12,876 nt of DNA from Methanosarcinales archaeon (GTDB lineage: Archaea; Halobacteriota; Methanosarcinia; Methanotrichales; Methanotrichaceae). This document shows, piece after piece, positions 1-6,044 of this stretch (position 1 is its first letter; the number at the start of each line of letters is the position of its first letter). The DNA lies in NCBI GenBank assembly GCA_013415595.1, contig JAAEEW010000237.1:1-12876 (forward strand), written 5' to 3'. A model generated the notes under the pieces. It saw only the letters and a list, made by a program, of their open reading frames with translations, searched no databases and had not been told where the DNA came from. The position numbers and the translations under genes are program-made.

Positions 1-25
1 CAAAAAGGATGGGGGTCCAAATTCT

Positions 26-33
26 CATAAATC
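26..33 (+). promoter_or_regulatory. Possible TATA box for the artA operon
   Basis: CATAAATC is the only archaeal-like TATA element before artA. Transcription would start about 26 nt downstream, near base 56, giving a leader of roughly 23 nt. A GGTAGAT sequence just before the ATG at 79 is a weak Shine-Dalgarno match. The alternative is that artA is internal to an operon: a frame open from the window edge ends in TAA at 77-79 and overlaps the artA ATG by one base (TAATG), but its codons are AT-rich and not convincing. Confidence 0.3.
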
Positions 34-78
34 AACCATCCAGATCGGAAATGAGATCGCTGCCAGAGTTGGTAGATA

Positions 79-897
79 ATGCTAAATAAACCTGTGGTCC
101 TTCTAACCTGGATGATCGGCGGGCTCATGGAAAACGTGCTCTGGATAAGCCTTTTGCTCCTGCTTGGCTACACCCTGTCCGGACGGGAGAGGCTGGCTGG
201 AGCCGGTTGGTTCATGTTCGGGTTTTACTGGCTATCCACGCCTGAGTACTACCTGCACATCCAGGATTACTTCAACGTAGCCCTGACCCTCCTGGCCGCT
301 GCCTTTTCCTTCTACCTGGGGGTCCGGATCCTGTCCCGGAGGGCGTCAAGCGCGTTCTGCTGGGCCAGCAGAGCGGCGGCCATCGGGGGGGTCATGTACT
401 TTCCCTTTGTGGAGATCTCCTCCCTGAACTCCTGGCTGATAGGCAGCACCACCCAGTTCACTTACCTGTTCATGGGGGCCTTCGGGGTGCCGGTGATCAT
501 GGAGAGATGGAACGTGCTGATCCTGAACGGCCGGGCGGTGGAGATAGTCCTGGCCTGCACGGCCATTGAGAGCATAGCCCTCTTTGCCGGTGTCATCCTC
601 TCGGTGCAGGCTCCGGGGGGCAGGCGGTTTGCAGCCGTGGCTCTGTCCACCCTGGCCATCTATACCCTCAACCTGGGCCGAAACGCCTTCGTGCTCCTGG
701 CCTACGGGGGGCAGTGGTTCGGAGCGGACAGCTTCTACGTGGCCCACAACGTCATTGCCAAGATCGGATCCACCATAGCCCTGCTGCTGATTGCCTACCT
801 GGTATTCGCCCTGCTGCCGGAGCTGCTCAGCCACATCGATGAGCTCATCAAAGAGCTGCGCTTGAGCGTCAGGAATCCGGGGAGAGGAGACGCGTGA
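79..897 (+). CDS. artA: Archaeosortase A (C-terminal surface-anchor transpeptidase)
   Basis: A 272-residue polytopic membrane protein with about eight hydrophobic segments. Archaeosortase A recognises the PGF-CTERM tripartite C-terminal tail of exported proteins such as S-layer glycoproteins, cuts it, and is linked to lipid attachment of the new C-terminus. Seen here: the nucleophile motif ACTAIES with Cys160; the NLGRNAF motif with Arg201, 41 residues later as in the family; and AHNVIAK with His223 and Lys228 before the last helix. The N-terminal part (ENVLW, AGWFMFGFYWL, PEYYLHIQDYFN) also has the archaeosortase A look. The ATG at 79 is chosen; Met12 and Met17 are alternatives. The stop overlaps the GTG of the next gene by 4 nt, and the next two genes make archaetidylserine-type lipids, which supports the assignment. 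The third catalytic position is uncertain: Haloferax ArtA uses an Arg there, while exosortases use His. Confidence 0.88.
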   Translation: MLNKPVVLLTWMIGGLMENVLWISLLLLLGYTLSGRERLAGAGWFMFGFYWLSTPEYYLHIQDYFNVALTLLAAAFSFYLGVRILSRRASSAFCWASRAAAIGGVMYFPFVEISSLNSWLIGSTTQFTYLFMGAFGVPVIMERWNVLILNGRAVEIVLACTAIESIALFAGVILSVQAPGGRRFAAVALSTLAIYTLNLGRNAFVLLAYGGQWFGADSFYVAHNVIAKIGSTIALLLIAYLVFALLPELLSHIDELIKELRLSVRNPGRGDA

Positions 898-1478
898 AGC
901 TGGCTCGCGGCTGCTCCGCCTGGATCGTGCCCCCCTTCCTGGCCGCCCTGCTGCTGTTATTCCTGGATAGAGAGCTGGTCGCCGGGGCCTTTCTCTCTCT
1001 GACCCTGTTCATGGTCTACTTTCACCGGGACCCGGACCGGGTGCCGGGGGGGGAGGGCATGATATCTCCCGCAGACGGCAGGATCATCCAGGACCAGGGC
1101 TCAAAGGTGTCCATCTTCATGAGCCCCTTCGACGTCCACGTCAACCGCGCCCCCCTGGACGGGGTGGTCAGCGGCCTGGAGTACCGCTGGGGCGGGCACC
1201 GTCCGGCCTTCATGAACCCGGCCCGGCAAAACGAGCAGAACATCATCTACATGGAGACCCCCGGCGGACCGATACAATTACATCAGATAGCAGGGATCAT
1301 GGCCAGGAAGATCGTATGCTACGTCAAATCGGGAGATAGGCTCAGTCGCGGCGACCGGGTGGGCATGATCCGGTTCGGCTCAAGGGTGGAAGTGATTATA
1401 CCCGGAGGGTACAGCATTTTGGTAAAGAACGGCGACAGGGTGCGGGCGGGAGAGACCGTCATTGCGGTGAAGGGATAA
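894..1478 (+). CDS. asd: Archaetidylserine decarboxylase (pyruvoyl enzyme, PssD)
   Basis: A 194-residue archaeal-type phosphatidylserine decarboxylase relative that would convert archaetidylserine to archaetidylethanolamine at the membrane. An N-terminal hydrophobic stretch (residues 9-43) precedes the conserved FHRDPDRVPGGEGMISPADG block (residues 43-62), then SPFDVHVNRAP (77-87), NEQNIIYMETPGGPIQLHQIAG and a C-terminal biotinyl-like stretch NGDRVRAGETVIA. The self-cleavage site is very probably Gly162-Ser163 in RFGSRVEV, where Ser163 would become the pyruvoyl group of the small subunit; this follows from the short-form PSD family. The start is GTG, overlapping the artA stop as GTGA, typical of translational coupling. 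The next gene begins directly after the stop. Called pssD in Haloferax, where it is needed for normal processing of archaeosortase substrates. Confidence 0.9.
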   Translation: MKLARGCSAWIVPPFLAALLLLFLDRELVAGAFLSLTLFMVYFHRDPDRVPGGEGMISPADGRIIQDQGSKVSIFMSPFDVHVNRAPLDGVVSGLEYRWGGHRPAFMNPARQNEQNIIYMETPGGPIQLHQIAGIMARKIVCYVKSGDRLSRGDRVGMIRFGSRVEVIIPGGYSILVKNGDRVRAGETVIAVKG

Positions 1479-2159
1479 ATGAACATATTCAGATCGCTAG
1501 CTCCCCCGGACTTTCTATCTCTTCTGAACATCGTCTTCGGGTTCAGCGCCATTCTGTGCGCGGCCAGCGGCAGGATTTACCTCTCCCTGCTCCTGGTCCT
1601 GATAGCCGCCACCTGGGACGGGATGGACGGCATCCTGGCCCGGAGGAGGCCCGAGCCGGGGAACCTGGGGGCCAACCTGGACTCCCTGGCCGATCTGGTC
1701 TCCTTCGGAGCCACCCCTGCCGTCATCGCCTGGATAGCCTACCCCTCTCAAATCATGTGGCTGGCGGGAATGCTCTATGTGGTCCTGGGAACGCTTCGCC
1801 TGGCCAGGTTCAATATCTCCCCCCGGGACTGGACGCTTTTCGAGGGCCTTCCCATAACCTTCTCCGGAGTCTCGGTCTGTCTGAGCATACTGCTGAACAG
1901 CCCGGAGTTAACCATGGTGGCCATGCTCTTCCTGGCGGGATTGATGGTCAGCTCGCTTCCCTACCCCAAGATCAGGGACTATCGGATTTTGGGGGCCATC
2001 ATCGTCGTGGCCCTGGGATCCATTATTCTGGGGTGGTCGGTGGGAGATTTCAGGTACTCAGGGATGGCCATACTGGTCTGTCTGGTGCCCTATCTGCTAA
2101 GCCCGGTGTTGATTTTATGGCGACAAAAAAGGAAACGGCAGCCTTTGAGGCCGGAATAA
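1479..2159 (+). CDS. pssA: Archaetidylserine synthase (CDP-alcohol phosphatidyltransferase)
   Basis: A 226-residue membrane enzyme of the CDP-alcohol phosphatidyltransferase family, expected to join CDP-archaeol and L-serine to give archaetidylserine, the substrate of the decarboxylase encoded just upstream. The full catalytic signature DGxxARx8Gx3Dx3D is present without deviation: it begins at Asp in WDGMDGILARR (near residue 50) and ends with DSLADL. Several hydrophobic helices follow, including those around VVLGTLRLARFN and the C-terminal ILVCLVPYLLSPVLIL, and the protein ends in a basic tail (RQKRKRQ). The ATG abuts the TAA of the decarboxylase with no gap; GGTGA at 1465-1469 inside that gene can serve as Shine-Dalgarno. 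Family relatives use other alcohols (inositol, glycerol), but the neighbouring decarboxylase makes serine by far the best choice. Confidence 0.9.
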   Translation: MNIFRSLAPPDFLSLLNIVFGFSAILCAASGRIYLSLLLVLIAATWDGMDGILARRRPEPGNLGANLDSLADLVSFGATPAVIAWIAYPSQIMWLAGMLYVVLGTLRLARFNISPRDWTLFEGLPITFSGVSVCLSILLNSPELTMVAMLFLAGLMVSSLPYPKIRDYRILGAIIVVALGSIILGWSVGDFRYSGMAILVCLVPYLLSPVLILWRQKRKRQPLRPE

Positions 2160-2446
2160 AGCTAGGAGCGCTCTATCATCAGTTCGTGGGCACTCCGGTG
2201 AGCCTGGAGACCGCAGAGAGCCTGGAGCAGGCCATGGCCAGGAGCATATCACTCCAGCCCCACGTCCGGCGGGTGGAGGTGCACATCAACCGGGAAATGC
2301 TGAAGAGAAACGTCTTTGGCTACGGCGAGCTGGAGGGGCGTATGATCCAGGCGGTGGTGGAGATTGATTATCTGGGGGAGCGTGCCGTGGCCCGGCTGGA
2401 GTACGATCCGGCAAAGGACTACCCTCTGATGAGCCTTGTGCACTGA
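2117..2446 (+). CDS. mptD: Dihydroneopterin aldolase, archaeal MptD type
   Basis: A 109-residue soluble protein resembling the short archaeal dihydroneopterin aldolase family typified by MJ1585 (MptD), which splits 7,8-dihydroneopterin to 6-hydroxymethyl-7,8-dihydropterin and glycolaldehyde in tetrahydromethanopterin biosynthesis. Recognised from the N-terminal FEAGIKLGALYHQFVGTPVS block, the central ISLQPHVRRVEVHIN segment and the FGYGELEGRMIQAVVEIDY block; the length is normal for the family. The ATG at 2117 is the only start that gives the family N-terminus; the frame is open much further upstream but only as a shadow of pssA. It therefore overlaps the last 43 nt of pssA, an unusually long overlap that suggests co-transcription with the lipid genes. 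Identification is by recalled family pattern. Confidence 0.82.
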   Translation: MATKKETAAFEAGIKLGALYHQFVGTPVSLETAESLEQAMARSISLQPHVRRVEVHINREMLKRNVFGYGELEGRMIQAVVEIDYLGERAVARLEYDPAKDYPLMSLVH

Positions 2447-2492
2447 AGGCCCCTCTCCCGACTTCGGCCGGACCCGGGGCCCTGCCGGCGGC

Positions 2493-2517
2493 TTTTTCCT
2501 GCGGGCGGCCTTTTTTT
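2493..2517 (+). terminator. Poly-T terminator region after mptD
   Basis: Two thymidine runs on the sense strand, T5 at 2493-2497 and T7 at 2511-2517, lie 47-71 nt after the mptD stop, each preceded by very GC-rich sequence. Archaeal RNA polymerase terminates intrinsically at such T-tracts. They fit as the end of the artA-asd-pssA-mptD transcript, before the convergent symporter gene. Confidence 0.55.
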
Positions 2518-2548
2518 GAAAGTCTCCTTTGAACGACCTCCAAAATCG

Positions 2549-3877
2549 TCATCTTGAGGCCCTTCCATCCAGGAGGCTGACGGCCATCAGCAGCAGGGCG
2601 GAGACGGTGACCCCGGCCAGAGGATAGCTCTGGCCCAACAGCAGGGCGGTTGCCCCTCCTCCTATCAGTGCGGCCAGGGCTCCGTTCTCCGTCAGCTTCA
2701 GCCGCCCTCTGTAGAAGCCGGCGGCCACCGGGGCCAGCATGCCGCTGACGAAGACCGTGTAGGCCAGAAGAAGGGTGGCGATGATCCCCGGGCTGTAGAT
2801 GGCCAGGGCCAGGGCGGCGGATCCCACGGCCAGAGTGCCCGCCCGGGAGACCTTCATCATGTCCCTTTTGCCCGAGCTTCGGGGGCGGTAGACGTCCAGG
2901 GTCAGGATGGAGGTGGCGGTGAGGAGCGTGGTGTCGGCCGAGGACATGAACGCCGCCAGCAGGGCCGCGGCCACCAGCCCCCTCTCCACCGGGCTCAGGA
3001 GGCCCATCATCAGGGTGGGGATGGCCTGCTCCGCCCCGATGTGGGGGTAGAGGGCCCGGGCAGAGATGCCCAGGGCGGCGATGGCGAAGGCCAGGGGGGC
3101 CAGAATCAGGGCTGCCCGCAGGGCCGATCTGGCCGCCACCTGGGGATCTCTGGCTGAGAGCAGCCGGGAGTAGATGTCCGGACCGATGAGGTAGGTGCAG
3201 CCCACGATGAAGACCATGGAGATCACATCCCGGCCGTCCATGGCCGGGGAGGTGGGAAAGCTCAGGCCCTGCATGGCCAGGGGCACGGCCTGGAGCGACC
3301 GGCAAAGGAGCAGGACCAGGCCAAATACTACCACCAGGAACTGAATGAGGTCCGTCCTAACCACCGATCGCTGCCCGCCGTGGGCGGTGTAGAGGACGAA
3401 GACCGCCGTGGAGGCGGCCATGTAGAAGGCCTGACTGCCCCCGAAGAGCACGCTCAGGACTTTCCCCGAGGCGATTATCTGGGCGGCGATGGTTCCTATC
3501 CAGGACAGGGCGATCAGAATCGCCGAGGCGGTCCTGGCCCGCTGTCCATAGATCGACCCTATCATCTCCGGCAGGGTGTAGCAGCCGGTGGCCCGCACCT
3601 TGTCCGCCAGGAAGAACGATAACACGGCCAGTCCGATGGTCCCGGAGAGCATCCACCAGGCCCCGGGAAGGCCTCTGCTGTATCCCAGGCCGGCCATGCC
3701 CAGGGTGGACGATGCTCCCAGGATGGTGGCGCAGAGGGTGCCGGTGAGGGCCAGCTTTCCCAGGCTACGTCCGGCCAGGTGAAACTCGTCCAGGTCCCGG
3801 CCCCTGGCCATGTAGCCGACGGCAAAGACGGCTGCAAGATAAAATATGATGATAGCTGGAGTCACCATCTCGCCCAT
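2549..3877 (-). CDS. Sodium:solute symporter family (SSF) transporter
   Basis: A 442-residue protein with about twelve or thirteen hydrophobic segments. It belongs to the SSF family (PutP/ActP/vSGLT fold), which couples sodium entry to uptake of small organic solutes. Visible family marks are the AHGGQRSVVRTDLIQF stretch (residues 165-180, matching the GGxxxVxxTDxxQ signature), GPDIYSRLLSARD (232-244, the second SSF signature region) and the sodium-site helix MSSADTTLLT (311-320) with Ser312, Ser313 and Thr316/317. It is shorter than many SSF proteins because the C-terminal extra helices are missing. The ATG at 3877 has a good Shine-Dalgarno (GAGGTG) seven bases upstream. Substrate cannot be told from sequence; acetate, proline or pantothenate are all within the family. 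It stands alone, convergent with mptD and divergent from the membrane gene at 3971. Confidence 0.87.
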   Translation of the reverse strand: MGEMVTPAIIIFYLAAVFAVGYMARGRDLDEFHLAGRSLGKLALTGTLCATILGASSTLGMAGLGYSRGLPGAWWMLSGTIGLAVLSFFLADKVRATGCYTLPEMIGSIYGQRARTASAILIALSWIGTIAAQIIASGKVLSVLFGGSQAFYMAASTAVFVLYTAHGGQRSVVRTDLIQFLVVVFGLVLLLCRSLQAVPLAMQGLSFPTSPAMDGRDVISMVFIVGCTYLIGPDIYSRLLSARDPQVAARSALRAALILAPLAFAIAALGISARALYPHIGAEQAIPTLMMGLLSPVERGLVAAALLAAFMSSADTTLLTATSILTLDVYRPRSSGKRDMMKVSRAGTLAVGSAALALAIYSPGIIATLLLAYTVFVSGMLAPVAAGFYRGRLKLTENGALAALIGGGATALLLGQSYPLAGVTVSALLLMAVSLLDGRASR

Positions 3878-3888
3878 GGCCCACCTCG

Positions 3889-3924
3889 ATTGTAAACCAA
3901 CGATCTCTAAATCAGGTTTACAAT
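3889..3924. promoter_or_regulatory. Perfect 10-bp inverted repeat, candidate operator
   Basis: ATTGTAAACC at 3889-3898 and its exact reverse complement GGTTTACAAT at 3915-3924 are separated by 16 nt, so the arms repeat at a 26-bp distance. The right arm overlaps the minus-strand TATA element and the left arm lies just after the predicted symporter transcription start. A dimeric regulator bound here would block or shape symporter transcription; it could also affect the divergent gene at 3971. As RNA it could form a stem, though most of it would not be in the short symporter leader. Confidence 0.6.
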
Positions 3925-3929
3925 TATAA
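3922..3929 (-). promoter_or_regulatory. TATA box of the symporter gene
   Basis: Read on the minus strand this is TTATAATT. A start about 26 nt downstream lies near base 3900, giving a leader of about 23 nt that contains the GAGGTG ribosome binding site. Confidence 0.55.
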
Positions 3930-3945
3930 GCCTTCCTGCCAAACC

Positions 3946-3953
3946 TTTATATT
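3946..3953 (+). promoter_or_regulatory. TATA box of the 3971 membrane gene
   Basis: TTTATATT is centred about 26 nt upstream of base 3975, so transcription would begin at or within a few bases of the GTG (3971) or ATG (3977) start. The transcript would be leaderless, which agrees with the absence of a Shine-Dalgarno. Confidence 0.6.
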
Positions 3954-3970
3954 CAATATTCTCAAATAAA

Positions 3971-4369
3971 GTGACGATGATCCGTCCTGAGAGCTTCATC
4001 CTGAAGGCCTTCCTGGCCTCGTCCCTCCTGGCGCTGGTCATTCTGGTCCTGGCCAACGGCCTCATCCAGATCTTCAGGTACGGGGCGCCCCTGCCTACCT
4101 CGGTGCTGCTCATCCTGGCCGCCCTCTCCTTCGTCCTGGCCGCCTCCTTCTTCGAGCGCTACGAGGTGGGCTCCATCATCTGGTCCATGCTGGTGGCCCT
4201 GGTGGGCACGGCCATGCTGGCCCTGCTCTCCGGGGGGGTGCTGCACCTGCTCACCATGAACAGCCTGTCCTGGGAGGACCTGATCTCCAGCTTCGCCGTG
4301 GCCATGATCGTCTCCATGAGCCTTTTGCATTACCTCAAGCGAAGCCTGGGCGAGATCGAGCAGTATTAG
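3971..4369 (+). CDS. Four-helix membrane protein of unknown function
   Basis: A 132-residue hydrophobic protein not recognised as any named family. Four membrane segments are apparent: about residues 10-33, 40-58, 66-90 and 100-120, with short charged loops (FFERYEVGS between the second and third) and a polar C-terminal tail (KRSLGEIEQY). There is no signal peptide cleavage site, no conserved catalytic cluster and no cysteine. Starts at GTG 3971 or ATG 3977, two residues apart; the TATA position supports a leaderless message from either. It lies 27 nt upstream of moaA in the same direction, so the two may be co-transcribed, but nothing in its sequence points to a role in molybdopterin synthesis. 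Codon use is GC-rich like its neighbours, which supports it being a real resident gene. Confidence 0.75.
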   Translation: MTMIRPESFILKAFLASSLLALVILVLANGLIQIFRYGAPLPTSVLLILAALSFVLAASFFERYEVGSIIWSMLVALVGTAMLALLSGGVLHLLTMNSLSWEDLISSFAVAMIVSMSLLHYLKRSLGEIEQY

Positions 4370-4396
4370 TATTACCTCGATATTTTGATCCAAAGC

Positions 4397-5287
4397 ATGA
4401 CCCTGGTGGACCCCTTCGGACGGCAGATAACCGGGCTCCGGATGGCTCTTACTCCCCGGTGTAACCTGCGCTGCATCTACTGCCATCACGAGGGGGAGGT
4501 GTGCCCGGAGAGGGAGATATCCCGGGACATGGCGGCCAATGTGGTGAAGGCGGCGAGCCAGATGGGTATCCGGGTCCTGAAGATCACCGGCGGAGAGCCG
4601 CTGATGCGCGGCGATCTGGAGGATATCGTGGCCTCCTGTTCGTCCCTTCCCTCCCCGCCGGACATATCCATAACTACCAACGGCATTCTGCTGGCAGAGC
4701 GGGCCGGATCCCTGGCCGAGGCCGGGCTGCAGCGGGCCAACATCAGCCTGGACTCCCTGAACCCGGAGACCTACCGGGCCATCACCCGGGGGCGGGAGGG
4801 GGACCTGGAGAGGGTGCTGGCCGGGGTGGACGCCGCCCTGGAGGCCGGACTGGGGCCGGTCAAGCTGAACATGGTCCTGCTGCAGGAGAACCAGGACGAG
4901 GTCTATCAAATGATGGATCTGGCCAGGGAGAAGGGTCTGGTCTTGCAGTTGATCGAGCTCCTGGACCTGAAGGGCCACGGCCTGGGCGGGGACATGGCCG
5001 GCATCGAGCAGGACCTGGCGGCCAAGGCGGAGATGGTGCGGACCAGGGAGATGCACCGGCGAAAGAAGTACTTCGTCTCCGGAGCGGAGGTGGAGGTGGT
5101 GCGCCCCATGGACAACACCGAGTTTTGCGCCCACTGCCACCGCCTGAGGGTCACTTCAGACGGCAAGCTGAAGCCCTGCTTGCTTCGAAGCGACAACCTG
5201 GTGGAGATCGGGACAAAGGACGTGGAAGAGATCAAAGCCCGTCTGCAGCTGGCCACGGCCAGAAGGGCGCCTTACTTTTTTCATTGA
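4397..5287 (+). CDS. moaA: GTP 3',8-cyclase MoaA (molybdopterin biosynthesis)
   Basis: A 296-residue radical SAM enzyme for the first step of molybdopterin/tungstopterin synthesis: GTP to 3',8-cyclo-7,8-dihydro-GTP. The N-terminus DPFGRQITGLRMALTPRCNL is typical MoaA. The SAM-binding cluster is CNLRCIYC (Cys22, 26, 29), followed by KITGGEPLMR (GGEP, 65-68) and SITTNG. The second, GTP-binding cluster is Cys244, Cys247 and Cys261 in FCAHCHRLRVTSDGKLKPC, spaced CX2CX13C as in the family. The tail ends in APYFFH and lacks the C-terminal GG of bacterial MoaA, as is usual for archaeal forms as far as I recall. ATG 4397 is preferred over an in-frame TTG at 4385 because it matches the family N-terminus and TGATCC upstream resembles a Shine-Dalgarno. 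In methanogens the cofactor serves formylmethanofuran dehydrogenase. No other moa genes are nearby. Confidence 0.92.
   Translation: MTLVDPFGRQITGLRMALTPRCNLRCIYCHHEGEVCPEREISRDMAANVVKAASQMGIRVLKITGGEPLMRGDLEDIVASCSSLPSPPDISITTNGILLAERAGSLAEAGLQRANISLDSLNPETYRAITRGREGDLERVLAGVDAALEAGLGPVKLNMVLLQENQDEVYQMMDLAREKGLVLQLIELLDLKGHGLGGDMAGIEQDLAAKAEMVRTREMHRRKKYFVSGAEVEVVRPMDNTEFCAHCHRLRVTSDGKLKPCLLRSDNLVEIGTKDVEEIKARLQLATARRAPYFFH
5276..5281 (+). terminator. Possible T-tract terminator at the moaA end
   Basis: A run of six T lies in the last codons of moaA (two Phe codons). It could act as an archaeal termination signal, but the coding constraint makes this weak. Confidence 0.25.
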
Positions 5288-5380
5288 TCGATCCGTCGGC
5301 ACTTCCGGGGAAGAAGTGACCTCCTGGCGAATGGAGCAATTTTACTCGGGGAAGATCGGTGAGATGGCAGGCGGACTTTC

Positions 5381-5406
5381 CCAGGCCGTGTCCCTTTTTG
5401 GCCTGG
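5381..5406. repeat. 7-bp hairpin in the moaA-5504 intergenic region
   Basis: CCAGGCC at 5381-5387 pairs perfectly with GGCCTGG at 5400-5406 across a 12-nt loop that holds T5. Two GGCTCAG copies follow at 5405-5411 and 5418-5424. The 216 nt between moaA and the next gene contain no convincing gene; this hairpin is the only structure I see. Confidence 0.35.
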
Positions 5407-5474
5407 CTCAGAGTGCGGCTCAGGGCCAATCGTGGGCAATGCAGGGGCCGTCCCCAGGCGCAAGGCTTAAATCA

Positions 5475-5484
5475 AATATACATA
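5475..5484 (+). promoter_or_regulatory. TATA box of the 5504 small gene
   Basis: AAATATACAT is a strong TATA-type element centred about 26 nt before base 5505. That puts the transcription start at the TTG codon at 5504 and argues for a leaderless message. Confidence 0.55.
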
Positions 5485-5503
5485 ACCATTAAATGTTAAC
5501 AAC

Positions 5504-5743
5504 TTGATCGGCGAGGCTGAAGCATTGCTGTGGAAGTTATCTCATGTGGTCATGCTCGTGGCTCTTCTCTCCTTTGGAGGCTCCGGTGCTTACGTCCTGG
5601 ATCCGGGGGATGAGCCTCTCAAGTACTCCCTCCCCAGGCCGTCGGTGGATATCAGAGAGCTGTCGACGTACACCGAGGTGCGAACAAGCCCCCTTCACCA
5701 GACCCTGGTCAATCCTGCCGACCTCACCCCTCCCCTGAAATAA
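5504..5743 (+). CDS. Small exported or membrane-anchored protein, unknown
   Basis: A 79-residue protein of no family I recognise. It starts with TTG, chosen because the TATA box places the RNA start at this codon; a later ATG (Met17) would cut into the hydrophobic segment. Residues 12-30 (KLSHVVMLVALLSFGGSGAY) form a signal peptide or single helix with a positive residue in front and small residues at the end, so the remaining part (about residues 30-79, proline-rich, with PLKYSLPRPSVDIRELSTYTEVR) is probably outside the cell. No cysteine follows the hydrophobic stretch, so it is not a lipoprotein. GC-biased third codon positions support real coding. It converges on the small minus-strand gene with a gap of 27 nt. 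Confidence 0.5.
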   Translation: MIGEAEALLWKLSHVVMLVALLSFGGSGAYVLDPGDEPLKYSLPRPSVDIRELSTYTEVRTSPLHQTLVNPADLTPPLK

Positions 5744-5770
5744 TGGACCATTTGAAAATAGCGGAAGAGG

Positions 5771-5971
5771 TCAGGCAGCTTCGCCCTCCTCCAGCCGCTG
5801 CTTTATCATCTCCTCTACGTCCCATTCCGATACTCCGAAGACCTCTCCCAGGATCTCTTTTGCCGCCTCCAGCTCTCTCACTGACATTCCCGCTTTGCAG
5901 CTTGTGAACTGCACCCTGCCGGCCCGATGCCCCTGAAACATGGGCCTGAGGCACTCCAGAACGCTTCCCAT
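5771..5971 (-). CDS. Small acidic helical protein, unknown function
   Basis: A 66-residue soluble protein that I do not recognise. The first part (MGSVLECLRPMFQGHRAGRVQFTSCKAG) has two cysteines, Cys7 and Cys25; the second part (residues 29-66, VRELEAAKEILGEVFGVSEWDVEEMIKQRLEEGE) is charged and strongly helix-forming, with a look of a small helical bundle or partner-binding domain. The third codon positions are GC-rich like the neighbours. Starts at ATG 5971; a minus-strand TATA element at 5993-6003 would begin transcription at this ATG, so the message is probably leaderless. It has no operon partner. The nearest minus-strand gene, the archaemetzincin, ends more than 300 nt upstream of it. 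Confidence 0.6.
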   Translation of the reverse strand: MGSVLECLRPMFQGHRAGRVQFTSCKAGMSVRELEAAKEILGEVFGVSEWDVEEMIKQRLEEGEAA

Positions 5972-5992
5972 GATGGGCTATTACTGCGTGTA

Positions 5993-6003
5993 ACCATAAA
6001 TAC
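5993..6003 (-). promoter_or_regulatory. TATA box of the 5971 small gene
   Basis: On the minus strand this reads GGTATTTATGG, centred about 26-27 nt before the ATG at 5971. It predicts a leaderless transcript. Confidence 0.5.
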
Positions 6004-6044
6004 CTTTTCTTAGAAAATGATAGCAGTAGATGATTTTAATAGAT

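Noticed and set aside
2..79. Open frame from the window edge ending in TAA that overlaps the artA ATG (TAATG)
   Set aside because: The overlap looks operon-like, but only 25 codons are visible, their third positions are AT-rich unlike the other genes, another frame is also open, and a TATA-like element lies inside.
2286..3305. Long minus-strand frame over mptD and the symporter
   Set aside because: Pro/Gly/His-rich shadow of the symporter in a GC-rich region; the SSF frame has the family motifs and the ribosome binding site.
3962..5140. 392-residue minus-strand frame opposite moaA and the membrane gene
   Set aside because: His/Gln/Leu-rich shadow with no domain; moaA on the other strand has all its cluster cysteines.
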